DNA of 56,612 nucleotides from positions 1 to 56,612 of the forward strand of contig NZ_JBNPXF010000022.1 of assembly GCF_050433445.1 (NCBI RefSeq). Reading direction: 5' to 3'. The stretch is from Kroppenstedtia sanguinis (GTDB lineage Bacteria > Bacillota > Bacilli > Thermoactinomycetales > DSM-45169). Below, piece by piece: positions 33,656 through 41,500 of the stretch. Below the pieces are notes generated by a model. It was not told the DNA's origin, did no database searches, and saw only the letters and a program-made list of their open reading frames with translations. The translations under genes and the position numbers were made by a program. Position 1 is the first letter of the stretch; each line of letters opens with the position of its first letter.

Positions 33656-34669
33656 TTAGACTGACACACCTTTCTTGGCAATGTGATGGATCAGGTCCAC
33701 CATGCGGTTGGAAAAGCCCCATTCATTGTCGTACCAAGCCACTACTTTCACCATGTTTCCATCCTGAACCATAGTGGACAGTCCATCGACGATAGAGGAG
33801 TGGGTATCTCCATTGTAATCCCTGGAGACCAGAGGTTCATCGGTATAGCCCAGAATCCCTTTCAATCCGGTGTCCGCCTGCTTGCGAAAAGCTTCATTCA
33901 CTTCATCCACACTGACATCCCGGTCCAACTCCGCCACAAAATCAACCACCGAAACATTCGGGGTGGGCACCCGCATCGCAAAACCATTCAGTTTCCCTTC
34001 CAACTCCGGCAACACTTTGGCTACAGCCTTGGCCGCCCCTGTGGTGGTGGGAATGATGGACAATCCCGCAGCACGGGCCCGACGCAAGTCCTTATGGGGA
34101 AGATCCAGGATCTGCTGATCATTGGTGTAGGAGTGAACGGTGGTCATCAGACCGCGACGAACACCGAAGGTTTGGTGCAACACTTTGGCCACAGGTGCCA
34201 AACAGTTAGTGGTACAGGAAGCGTTGGAGATCACCTGATGAAGGCCAGGATCATACTGATCGTCATTTACCCCCATCACTACCGTCAAATCTTCGTTTTT
34301 AGCCGGAGCGGAGATGATCACTTTTTTGGCGCCAGCTTGCAAATGTTTTTCCGCATCTTCTTTTTTGGTGAAACGGCCGGTAGATTCCGCAACAATCTCC
34401 ACTCCGAGTTCACCCCAAGGAAGCTGGGCTGGATCTCGTTCGGCCAAGACCTTGATCTCTTTTCCATCCACCCGTAGTCCCCCTGAGGAGACCTCAACGG
34501 AGCCGTCGAATCGTCCATGAACCGAATCGTATTTGAGAAGGTGGGCCAATGTTTCCGAATCGGTCAGATCATTGATCGCCACCACTTCCAACTCTGGATG
34601 AGCCATGGCGATTCGAAAAACAGCACGTCCGATACGTCCAAATCCATTAATCCCGATTTTGGTTGTCAT
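33656..34669 (-). CDS. gap: Glyceraldehyde-3-phosphate dehydrogenase
   Basis: This 337-residue NAD-dependent enzyme oxidises glyceraldehyde-3-phosphate to 1,3-bisphosphoglycerate. The Rossmann start is INGFGRIGRAVFRIA, Asp 34-type NAD preference is seen in INDLTD, and the catalytic Cys lies in SNASCTTNCLAP. It follows cggR by 35 bases as in Bacillus subtilis, where this gene is the glycolytic gapA. The gluconeogenic paralogue is not in the window. Confidence 0.97.
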   Translation of the reverse strand: MTTKIGINGFGRIGRAVFRIAMAHPELEVVAINDLTDSETLAHLLKYDSVHGRFDGSVEVSSGGLRVDGKEIKVLAERDPAQLPWGELGVEIVAESTGRFTKKEDAEKHLQAGAKKVIISAPAKNEDLTVVMGVNDDQYDPGLHQVISNASCTTNCLAPVAKVLHQTFGVRRGLMTTVHSYTNDQQILDLPHKDLRRARAAGLSIIPTTTGAAKAVAKVLPELEGKLNGFAMRVPTPNVSVVDFVAELDRDVSVDEVNEAFRKQADTGLKGILGYTDEPLVSRDYNGDTHSSIVDGLSTMVQDGNMVKVVAWYDNEWGFSNRMVDLIHHIAKKGVSV

Positions 34670-34704
34670 AGGGATCCCTCCGTTATTGAAATCAAATTAA
34701 AAAT

Positions 34705-35730
34705 TCAATGGGCCCTTTCAAGAATGGCGCGAGCAGCCGCTTCATCGGTGACCAACACGCCACTGCCGGAAACCGGGCAGACCGCCGCCACCGCCTCCGC
34801 CTTGGCCGCTCCGCCTGCAATCGCAATCGTCATCTCAACTTTTTCCAGATCTTCCAAGCTGAGGCCGATATGACGGCCGCGATAGACAATCTCCCCCTGG
34901 CGGTTGAAGTAGTAGCCAAAGGCTTCCCCCACCGCCCCTTTTTCCTCCAACAGCTTCAACAATTCAGGGGATGACTTTCGCCGGGTTGCCATGCTCTTAG
35001 CATCTCCGATCCCATGAACGACAATGCGGGCCGAACGAGCCAGCTCCATCACTTCCCGGATGTGAGGTTCCCGTACCAGGGTTTCCAAGGCTTCTTCGCT
35101 CAATTGTTCGGGAACGTGGAGCATCCGGTATTGTCCACTGGACTTGCGGGCCATCAGGGAGACGATATAGTTGGCTTCCAACTCTACCGCCTCTCCCAGT
35201 CCGCCCCGAGCAGGGACAAAGATCGTCTCCTTCAAAACCGGGGCTGCGGTGATCTGATCGGCGACGGCAGCCACAGTGGTTCCTCCGGCCACTGCCGTCA
35301 CCTGTCCCGGTCGGGCCATCTCCTTTAACAGACGGGCACCTGCCCGCCCCATCTCTTTTTTCACCCAGTCCGACCGGTCGGAATCGCCTGGAACCACCAC
35401 CGCCCTTTTCAGTTGCAGCACGTGGGCGAGGGCGGTCTCCAGTTCCGTCAAACCGGAGAGCTCTTTGATGAGTGGCTCCATCTCCAGGATCAGCCCCTCT
35501 CCAGACGGGGTCAGGGTCATTCCGACTGATTCAATCCGGAGGAGACCCTGCTCCTTGAGAAACTCCACTTCTGCCCGCAAGACCCGTTCCGTCTGGTTGA
35601 GAGCGACAGCAAGACCCCGTCTCCCCACCGGTTGCATCAGTTGCAGGTGACGTAATACTTCATATCGTTTGCGCATCACTTCCAACAGATCGGGAAGCAG
35701 TATGCTCTGCAGTTTCAGAATGGACTCCAT
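34705..35730 (-). CDS. cggR: Central glycolytic genes regulator CggR
   Basis: This 341-residue SorC-family repressor controls the gap operon and releases DNA on binding fructose-1,6-bisphosphate. The N-terminal winged HTH covers QPVGRRGLAVALNQTERVLR; the C-terminal sugar-phosphate domain includes VTAVAGGTTVAAVAD and VHGIGDA. I chose ATG 35730, which follows GGAGG and gives an N-terminus (ILLPDLLEVMRKRYEVL) that lines up with the Bacillus subtilis protein. Its operator lies just upstream, so it represses its own operon. Confidence 0.95.
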   Translation of the reverse strand: MESILKLQSILLPDLLEVMRKRYEVLRHLQLMQPVGRRGLAVALNQTERVLRAEVEFLKEQGLLRIESVGMTLTPSGEGLILEMEPLIKELSGLTELETALAHVLQLKRAVVVPGDSDRSDWVKKEMGRAGARLLKEMARPGQVTAVAGGTTVAAVADQITAAPVLKETIFVPARGGLGEAVELEANYIVSLMARKSSGQYRMLHVPEQLSEEALETLVREPHIREVMELARSARIVVHGIGDAKSMATRRKSSPELLKLLEEKGAVGEAFGYYFNRQGEIVYRGRHIGLSLEDLEKVEMTIAIAGGAAKAEAVAAVCPVSGSGVLVTDEAAARAILERAH

Positions 35731-35744
35731 GATCGCCTCCGGTA

Positions 35745-35781
35745 CGGGACGAAAAATGTCCCTCGTGACAAAATACGTCCC
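35745..35781 (-). promoter_or_regulatory. CggR operator
   Basis: On the minus strand GGGAC-N6-TGTC is followed after four bases by GGGAC-N6-CGTC. This is close to the Bacillus subtilis tandem CGGGAC-N6-TGTC half sites, here with 19 rather than 20 bases between the GGGAC cores. It lies between the promoter and the ribosome site of cggR, the same place as in B. subtilis, where CggR blocks the moving polymerase. Confidence 0.75.
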
Positions 35782-35796
35782 AATTAGGTTAAAAAA

Positions 35797-35880
35797 AGAG
35801 ACAGCATCCTCTTTCACGATTGTAGTTCATTTCCGTACTCCTGACAAGAGGGACCCGCGGAATCGGGTAGATGCTGTCTT
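35797..35880 (-). terminator. rpoN terminator with a long loop
   Basis: On the minus strand AAGACAGCATC (35870-35880) pairs with GATGCTGTCTC (35796-35807 region), then TTTTTTT follows. The loop of about 60 bases holds the promoter of cggR. It lies about 20 bases past the rpoN stop, so it could end the rpoN transcript while leaving the internal promoter free to start the next one. Confidence 0.5.
35819..35847 (-). promoter_or_regulatory. Sigma-A promoter of the cggR-gap operon
   Basis: On the minus strand TTGTCA (35842-35847) and TACAAT (35819-35824) are exactly 17 bases apart. Transcription would begin near 35812 and run through the CggR operator before cggR. The boxes lie inside the loop of the rpoN terminator. 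Confidence 0.7.
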
Positions 35881-35898
35881 CAGGCAAATGAATCTTTT

Positions 35899-37296
35899 TC
35901 ACAAATCGAACCTGCGCCTCGCTTGGGACGAAATGATCCCCATCTCTTCCCGATATTTGGCGACGGTTCTGCGGGATATGTGGATCCCCGCCTCTCGGAG
36001 CCGGTCTGCAATCACCTGATCAGACAAGGGTTTCCCCTTGTTTTCCCCTTGGATCAGCTGTTGAATGCGATTCTTTACACTGCGGGCAGATGTATTCCCA
36101 CCACTCTGATTGGAGACACCTGAAGGGAAGAAAAAGCGGAAAGGGAACAGGCCCCGGGGTGTCTGGATATATTTATGTTGGGTAGCTCGGCTGACTGTGG
36201 ATTCGTGCAACTCCAGCTCTTCCGCCACTTCCCGCAGGGTCAAAGGTTTCAGACGGGAGACCCCGTATTCGAAAAAGTCTTGTTGCACTTCCATGATCGC
36301 TTGGCTGACGCGATACAGCGTGTTGCGTCGTTGCTCAATACTTTTTAACAGCCACATCGCCGATTGAATCCGTTCTCGGATATAGGTGGCCGCTTGGTGA
36401 GCACTTTCATTATTCTCCCGCAGCATCCGTTCATACTGGGTGCTGATGCCTAGGCGAGGCATATAGCCTTCATTCACCCACACTTCCCACTCCCCCTGCA
36501 TTTTTCTCACAGTCACATCCGGGAAAATATAGCGGGGGCTCTCCCCGTGGCAGGCGAGACCGGGTTTGGGATTCAGCTTCCGAATTTGATCGGCGGCATC
36601 CTGCACTTCCAATGGGGTGCAATTTAAAGTTTGGGCCACTCTTTTTAGCTTTCCCTCGGCCAGATCCTGCAAGTGATCGCTCACGATGTGGCAAAGCAAA
36701 GGGCTAAGATCTCCCTGCCGTCTCAGTTGCAGGATCAGACATTCGGATAAGTCTCGGGCTCCCACACCTGCTGGGTCCAGTCCCTGGACCACCTGGAGAG
36801 AACGAGAAAAGTCCGACTCCGGGATATTAAAGCGCTTACATAATTGTTCACCATTGAACCTCAAATAACCGTCCTCATCCAGATTTCCGATGATATACCG
36901 GCAGATCTGATAAATGCGTGAATCTATGGAAAGGTAGCGAAGTTGTTCTTCCAAAACTTCGGACAGACTGAGGGCTGAATCAGCGATCCGGTCCACCGGA
37001 TGCCCTTCTTCTTCGTCATAGGTGAAGGAGGCTCCGCCGAAATTTCCACCCTTTCTCATAAAGGCTCCCCAATCCGCCAATTGATCCACACTTGCGCTCT
37101 CCACTGAATCCGCCTCCGCCATCTGGGCGGGGTCTTCTATTTCTAATACCGGGTTTTCAATCGCCTGATCTTGTATATACTGTATAAGGTCCACAGTTGA
37201 AAGTTGAAGCACTTGGATCGCTTGCCGCAGTTCGGGGGTCATCACCAGCTTCATCCGCTGATCCTGAACCAGTCCGTAATCCATGGATAAAGCCAT
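35899..37296 (-). CDS. rpoN: RNA polymerase sigma-54 factor
   Basis: This 465-residue alternative sigma factor needs an ATP-using enhancer-binding activator. The N-terminal activator-contact region is Gln/Leu-rich (LVMTPELRQAIQVLQLSTVDLI), a core-binding middle follows, then an HTH (LREVAEELELHESTVSRATQ) and the C-terminal RpoN box SRRTVAKYREE. I start at ATG 37296, preceded by GGAGGTGA. It lies directly upstream of cggR, as in Listeria. I found no convincing -24/-12 promoter or activator gene in this window. Confidence 0.95.
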   Translation of the reverse strand: MALSMDYGLVQDQRMKLVMTPELRQAIQVLQLSTVDLIQYIQDQAIENPVLEIEDPAQMAEADSVESASVDQLADWGAFMRKGGNFGGASFTYDEEEGHPVDRIADSALSLSEVLEEQLRYLSIDSRIYQICRYIIGNLDEDGYLRFNGEQLCKRFNIPESDFSRSLQVVQGLDPAGVGARDLSECLILQLRRQGDLSPLLCHIVSDHLQDLAEGKLKRVAQTLNCTPLEVQDAADQIRKLNPKPGLACHGESPRYIFPDVTVRKMQGEWEVWVNEGYMPRLGISTQYERMLRENNESAHQAATYIRERIQSAMWLLKSIEQRRNTLYRVSQAIMEVQQDFFEYGVSRLKPLTLREVAEELELHESTVSRATQHKYIQTPRGLFPFRFFFPSGVSNQSGGNTSARSVKNRIQQLIQGENKGKPLSDQVIADRLREAGIHISRRTVAKYREEMGIISSQARRRFDL

Positions 37297-37522
37297 TTCC
37301 GTCACCTCCGTGTGGTTCAGTATATGTGTGCCTTTCCGCCTTCGATGCAATTTCCGGCGGATTTCCTGATATCTAAAAGGAGGTTATTCGGTCACTTAAG
37401 ATATATTTTATCATAAAGGCCCCTGGTTCCTCATCTCTGCAAAAAACAAAATTCGCGATTTTCCTTTCAGGTTGCCTCCCTTCGGCGCACAATTGTGACT
37501 ATATTCAATTTCAAGTGACCTC

Positions 37523-37551
37523 TTGCTTTTTTATCGAGGCCTCGTTATAAT
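37523..37551 (+). promoter_or_regulatory. Promoter of tRNA-Arg
   Basis: TTGCTT at 37523-37528 and the consensus TATAAT at 37546-37551 are 17 bases apart, 30 bases before the tRNA. The remaining spacer 37297-37522 carries the divergent rpoN control region, in which I could not fix a promoter. Confidence 0.7.
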
Positions 37552-37581
37552 AGTCTTTGTCGCTGATTAATTTGCGATTGT

Positions 37582-37656
37582 GCGCCTATAGCTCAGGGGA
37601 TAGAGCACTGGTCTCCGGAACCAGGTGCCCAGGTTCGAATCCTGGTAGGCGCACCA
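37582..37656 (+). tRNA. tRNA-Arg (anticodon CCG)
   Basis: The gene is 75 bases with an encoded CCA. The acceptor is GCGCCTA/TAGGCGC, the anticodon arm CTGGT-CTCCGGA-ACCAG and the T arm CCAGGTTCGAATCCTGG. The anticodon CCG reads CGG, arginine. Confidence 0.96.
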
Positions 37657-37662
37657 AAAGAG

Positions 37663-37690
37663 ACGGCAGCCATTATCGGTTGCCGTTTTT
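37663..37690 (+). terminator. Terminator after tRNA-Arg
   Basis: ACGGCAGCC at 37663-37671 pairs with GGTTGCCGT at 37678-37686 (one G-T pair), followed by T residues. It separates the tRNA from clpP. Confidence 0.8.
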
Positions 37691-37704
37691 ATTTTCCGCT
37701 ATTT

Positions 37705-37745
37705 CCTGACCTATCTTGACCTTTGCATTTTGACTGGGTTATGAT
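37705..37745 (+). promoter_or_regulatory. clpP promoter with CtsR-like box
   Basis: TTGACC (37716-37721) and TATGAT (37740-37745) form a promoter with an 18-base spacer. Overlapping the -35 box, the minus strand reads GGTCAAGATAGGTCAGG, close to the CtsR operator (a direct repeat of GGTCAAA with a three-base gap). This suggests control by the class III heat-shock repressor CtsR. The ctsR gene is not in the window. Confidence 0.6.
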
Positions 37746-37776
37746 GGGTATATGCCATCCCAGAGGAGGGACCCTG

Positions 37777-38361
37777 ATGAATTTAATTCCCTATGTGGTT
37801 GAACAGACCAGTCGTGGCGAACGATCCTACGATATCTATTCCCGCCTGTTGAAAGACCGGATTATCTTCCTCGGTAGCGAGATCAATGATGCTGTGGCCA
37901 ACACTATCGTAGCCCAGTTGCTGTTCCTGCAAACCGAAGATCCCAACAAAGATATCCAGCTGTATATCAACTCACCGGGAGGATCCATCTCCGCCGGATT
38001 TGCCATCTATGATACGATGCAACACGTCAAGTGCGATATTCAGACCATCTGCATCGGAATGGCTGCTTCCATGGGCGCCTTCCTGCTTTCTTCTGGAACC
38101 AAGGGCAAGCGGCTGGCTCTTCCCAACAGTGAAGTGATGATCCATCAACCCCTCGGCGGTGCCCAGGGGCAAGCTTCGGACATTGAGATCAGCGCCAAGC
38201 GCATCCTGCGCATGCGGGATCGCCTCAATCATCTCCTCGCGGAGCAGACCGGCCAACCCTTGAAAAAAATTCAACAGGATACCGACCGCGACAACTTCAT
38301 GGCGGCGGAGGAAGCCAAGAAATACGGGTTGATCGATAAAATCATCGAACATCAAAAGTAA
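37777..38361 (+). CDS. clpP: ATP-dependent Clp protease proteolytic subunit
   Basis: This 194-residue serine protease forms the double-ring ClpP chamber that works with ClpC, ClpE or ClpX. The catalytic Ser is in GMAASMGAFLLSSG, the His in VMIHQPLGGAQGQA and the Asp in QDTDRDNFM. The N-terminal NLIPYVVEQTSRGERSYDIY is conserved. ATG 37777 follows GAGGAGGG; longer upstream frames are not used. It also degrades products tagged by the tmRNA described above. Confidence 0.97.
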   Translation: MNLIPYVVEQTSRGERSYDIYSRLLKDRIIFLGSEINDAVANTIVAQLLFLQTEDPNKDIQLYINSPGGSISAGFAIYDTMQHVKCDIQTICIGMAASMGAFLLSSGTKGKRLALPNSEVMIHQPLGGAQGQASDIEISAKRILRMRDRLNHLLAEQTGQPLKKIQQDTDRDNFMAAEEAKKYGLIDKIIEHQK

Positions 38362-38372
38362 CCTGCCCCATT

Positions 38373-38409
38373 AGAGCCGTGGATTTTTGCAGATCTGCGG
38401 CTCTTTTTA
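38373..38409 (+). terminator. Terminator of clpP
   Basis: AGAGCCG at 38373-38379 pairs with CGGCTCT at 38398-38404, followed by TTTTT. It lies 12 bases past the clpP stop. The next 300 bases (38410-38711) show no gene that I can support. Confidence 0.8.
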
Positions 38410-38711
38410 TAAAGATCCCACTTCGGGACCATTCATGCTTTTGCATCGCCAAACCGACACGCCTGACGGAAGCAAGAACTCATTTCTTGGAATTCATAAA
38501 AAGTTAACCTCTCTTTTCCCCGCATTTACCCGAACAAGGGTAAGATCAAGAGGAAGCTGGCGGAAATTCTGCTTCGGGCCTGTCTGATCCATCCATTGCC
38601 GGCTTCGGCCTGTATGAAGGGATTGGCGAGACTTGTGCCTCTCCGTTGGTCTCTCCTTCTCTTTGCATCGTCATTGAATGACCAGACATGTCATCAGGGG
38701 GTGCCTTCCCA

Positions 38712-38810
38712 GTGAACTCTTTTGACAAACAGGAGCGAATCTTGTTTTGGGTTTCTGTTGTTGTCGGTTTGGTGATGTTCCTCTCCCTGATCAGCCGGTT
38801 TTTTCGTTGA
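38712..38810 (+). CDS. Small single-span membrane peptide
   Basis: This 32-residue peptide begins at a GTG, preceded by AGGGGGTG with a spacing of about eight bases. A charged N-terminus (NSFDKQERI) leads into about 18 hydrophobic residues (FWVSVVVGLVMFLSLI) and a basic end, SRFFR. The layout predicts a one-helix membrane peptide. I recognise no family. No antisense promoter or SD hairpin was found, which distinguishes it from the candidate toxin at 19466-19561. Confidence 0.45.
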   Translation: MNSFDKQERILFWVSVVVGLVMFLSLISRFFR

Positions 38811-38984
38811 TACTCCATAGAAACTACGTCCTACATCGATTTCCGTATCTTTCGTCAATCTGTGAATTCCTCATGTTTATTGGCTTTTTCACTGTTTTTT
38901 TCCCGAATTTTTAATTGCTTTTTAACAGCTTTATATGATACGCTAACTTTGGGTAAGTGATGGGCATGCTGAGGAGGACATGCT

Positions 38985-39680
38985 TTGAGGACTGCCGCGT
39001 TCACGATGATGATATTGTTGTTGACCTTCACGGCAGCACCCTTCGCCTTCGCTGAAACTCCCCAGGAGAATACTGCCCTCCAAGCCGTCTATACTGTCAA
39101 AGATGGCAAACACCAGGTGGAAGTCTCCCTTCCCGAGGGGACTCAACCCCTCGGAAGCTGGTTCACCACTCTTAACGGAAGTGATGAACAAAGCTCACCT
39201 GAAGACGCCGGATTGAAAAAATTCACCGCAGAATACGACGACCTGGTACCGGGAAGAAACTATCAGATCATCGCCGTGTTCTACGGAAAAGATGGCGAAC
39301 AACCCGTCGATCTGAACGGCTGTTTCCAACTCGAAGCCCAGGATGCCGATTCTGCAACAGATCCGATCCAGTTGAAGGATTGCGGATTTGACGAAATTGC
39401 GGAACAGGCCAAAAAATCAGAGGCGGCGCAAAATGCAGGAACAGCGCCGACGGATGATCCGGCCACACCCTCGGGTGACGGAAACACCGACAACTCCGGG
39501 ACCTCTTCCGATGAAGAAGAGACCGGAACCCTGCAACAGATGAACAGCAGTCAAAAAGAGTCTGGGGGGCCGATGCCGGAAACCGGCGTGGATGCTTCCC
39601 CTGCCCAACTCGGACTCCAACTGTTCTTGTTGGGATGCGCCCTTTTAGGCTTCCGTTCTCTGCGTCAACCGGGTAACTAA
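38985..39680 (+). CDS. Secreted protein with a MPETG sorting signal
   Basis: This 231-residue protein has an N-terminal signal peptide (ILLLTFTAAPFAFA, cut before ETPQ), a beta-rich region of about 110 residues, and a low-complexity acidic linker rich in Ser, Thr, Asp and Pro. The C-terminus has the sequence MPETG, then a hydrophobic stretch (LGLQLFLLGCALLGF) and a basic tail, the form of an LPXTG-type sortase signal with Met for Leu. The domain resembles NEAT-like sandwiches only vaguely. The start is TTG 38985, seven bases after GAGGAGG; ATG 38980 opens a two-codon frame (ATG CTT TGA) overlapping that start. Confidence 0.75.
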   Translation: MRTAAFTMMILLLTFTAAPFAFAETPQENTALQAVYTVKDGKHQVEVSLPEGTQPLGSWFTTLNGSDEQSSPEDAGLKKFTAEYDDLVPGRNYQIIAVFYGKDGEQPVDLNGCFQLEAQDADSATDPIQLKDCGFDEIAEQAKKSEAAQNAGTAPTDDPATPSGDGNTDNSGTSSDEEETGTLQQMNSSQKESGGPMPETGVDASPAQLGLQLFLLGCALLGFRSLRQPGN

Positions 39681-39873
39681 GACGACGGTTGATCCGGCAG
39701 TCTCCACAGCAGATGCCCGTATCTTTCCGGGTTGAGGAGGGTTTCGGCGGAAGCGATCATGGTGTCACCGTATCCCTTTCACATATGGAATTACAGCATC
39801 GGGTTGCAAGCCCCCAGTGACATCATTCTCTACCGAAATTTAAATCATAATACTTAAACGCCCATCCACCCGC

Positions 39874-39903
39874 AGACAGACCGAACTTGGTCTGTCTTTT
39901 TTC
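39874..39903 (+). terminator. Terminator downstream of the sortase-substrate gene
   Basis: AGACAGACC at 39874-39882 pairs with GGTCTGTCT at 39889-39897, followed by TTTTTT. It lies about 190 bases past the stop, so the 3' part of the transcript is long. The remaining gap to 40155 shows no supported gene. Confidence 0.85.
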
Positions 39904-40155
39904 TAGATGGATTGAAGTGGGTCTGACCCATTCCCGCCTTTGAGGTGGATCCCGTTTTCTAAGAAATGCACCCCGATTTTCTATGTCAAGAGCAGGGTAC
40001 AACCCAGTGGGACCCCCACCTTGATAGACCAAAGGGTCAGGGAATTATATTATATAAAAATAACTTTTCGTCTATTGAAACAGCTCGGCCCCCGTCGTAT
40101 CATAAGATCAAGAAGGCCAAGACCTTTACAGATAGATAAAGATCAGACCAAGACA

Positions 40156-40186
40156 GAGCGCCGGTCCTTTGTGAGGACCGGCGCTC
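40156..40186 (-). terminator. Strong hairpin after the HPr gene
   Basis: GAGCGCCGGTCC at 40156-40167 pairs perfectly with GGACCGGCGCTC at 40175-40186. On the minus strand a short TGTCTTGGTCT follows, a poor T tract, but the 12-bp GC-rich stem is strong. It ends the rapZ-yvcK-whiA-HPr transcript. Confidence 0.75.
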
Positions 40187-40207
40187 CTATTCGGTCGGTA
40201 TCCGCGG

Positions 40208-40468
40208 TTACAAATCTTCCTTGCTGACGATGGCAGCTAAGGCTTCAATCGCTTGCTCCGCATCGGAACCCTCAGCGGAAATAGTGATCTCCGAACCATA
40301 GGCCACCGCCAGACTCATAATCCCCATGATACTTTTGGCATTCACTTTTTTATTGTTTTTGCTGACAAAGATCTCAGAGCTGTACTTATTGGCCTCCTGG
40401 ACGAATAGCGCCGCGGGACGGGCATGGAGCCCCGTTTTCAGATTCACAGTCACATTTTTTTCAGTCAT
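40208..40468 (-). CDS. HPr-family phosphocarrier protein
   Basis: This 86-residue protein carries both His15 (TGLHARPAALFV) and Ser46 (NAKSIMGIMSLA). His15 accepts phosphate from enzyme I for PTS transport; Ser46 is the HPr-kinase site used in carbon catabolite control. Its place next to whiA, yvcK and rapZ is that of crh in Bacillus subtilis, but Crh lacks the His. So this copy should be competent for PTS transfer and may feed the amino-sugar PTS at 14877-16845. The start follows GGAGGG. Confidence 0.9.
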   Translation of the reverse strand: MTEKNVTVNLKTGLHARPAALFVQEANKYSSEIFVSKNNKKVNAKSIMGIMSLAVAYGSEITISAEGSDAEQAIEALAAIVSKEDL

Positions 40469-40507
40469 GGATCATCCCTCCAAGGAATGTATAAGATTTG
40501 GGCTGGG

Positions 40508-41458
40508 TCACAATGTATGATCAGTGGATCCAACTCTCAACTTTTGTGCGATTTCCTCCAACTTACGGAGTCGGTGGTTGATCGCCGATTTGCTCACCTT
40601 TCGTCCTGGAAGCATCTGGCCCAGTTCCGTCAGTGAGATCTCCGGATGATTCAGCCGGGTCTCAGCTACTTCTCTGAGCCGGTCCGGCAATTGATCCAGA
40701 CCGATTTCCCTGTCAATCAGACGGATATTTTCCACCTGTCGCATTGCAGCCTGAATCGTTTTGTTCAGGTTGGCGGTTTCACAATTGACGAGTCGGTTGA
40801 CAGAGTTTCGCATATCTTTCAGAATCCGGACATCTTCAAACCGGAATAAGGTGCTATGGGCACCGATAATATTCAGGAATTCGCCGATTTTATCCCCCTC
40901 TTTGAGATAAACGACGAAGCCTTTTTTTCGTTCCAGCCATTTTGCATGGAGATGGTACCGGTTCATCAGGGAGCACAAATCTTCACTGTGATCCTGATAC
41001 GTGGAGACCATCTCCAGGTGGTAGGAGCCGCTGTCCGGATTGTTGACAGAACCGCTAGCCAGGAAAGCCCCTCGTAAATAGGATCTCACACAGCATTCCT
41101 TTGCTGTCAATTCAGGATCAATCCCACTGATCCCTTCCATCCCCTTCCCGAGGATTCGTAAATCCCGAAGAATCCCTTCTGCTCCACTGGACAGACGTAC
41201 CGCATAGGTATTATTCTTCTTCAACCGGATCTTCTTGCGCACGAACACTTCCGGTTGCACTTGGTACAGTTCCTTGATCAGAGAGTAGGTGCGACGGGCG
41301 ATCGCATTGTTCTCAGTGGTAAATTCCAGACCGATTCGACCGTTTCCGATCTGAACCGTTCCATTCATCCGTATCAACGCCGACAACTCCGCCCGGCGAC
41401 AACAATAGGGAGATTGGATGCGAGTCAGTTCCTGTTTGGTGGCGGATGCAAAGGACAT
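40508..41458 (-). CDS. whiA: DNA-binding protein WhiA
   Basis: This 316-residue regulator combines a degenerate LAGLIDADG homing-endonuclease-like domain (N-terminal two-thirds, including CCVRSYLRGAFLASGSVNNP) with a C-terminal HTH (SLTELGQMLPGRKVSKSAINHRLRK). It links growth with division and chromosome segregation in Bacillota. The N-terminus SFASATKQELT is conserved, supporting ATG 41458 although GGAGG directly touches it. It follows yvcK by about 40 bases. Confidence 0.95.
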   Translation of the reverse strand: MSFASATKQELTRIQSPYCCRRAELSALIRMNGTVQIGNGRIGLEFTTENNAIARRTYSLIKELYQVQPEVFVRKKIRLKKNNTYAVRLSSGAEGILRDLRILGKGMEGISGIDPELTAKECCVRSYLRGAFLASGSVNNPDSGSYHLEMVSTYQDHSEDLCSLMNRYHLHAKWLERKKGFVVYLKEGDKIGEFLNIIGAHSTLFRFEDVRILKDMRNSVNRLVNCETANLNKTIQAAMRQVENIRLIDREIGLDQLPDRLREVAETRLNHPEISLTELGQMLPGRKVSKSAINHRLRKLEEIAQKLRVGSTDHTL

Positions 41459-41500
41459 CCTCCGTCACTTCCTTCATCCTCTGTCACGACCCTCCGACCC

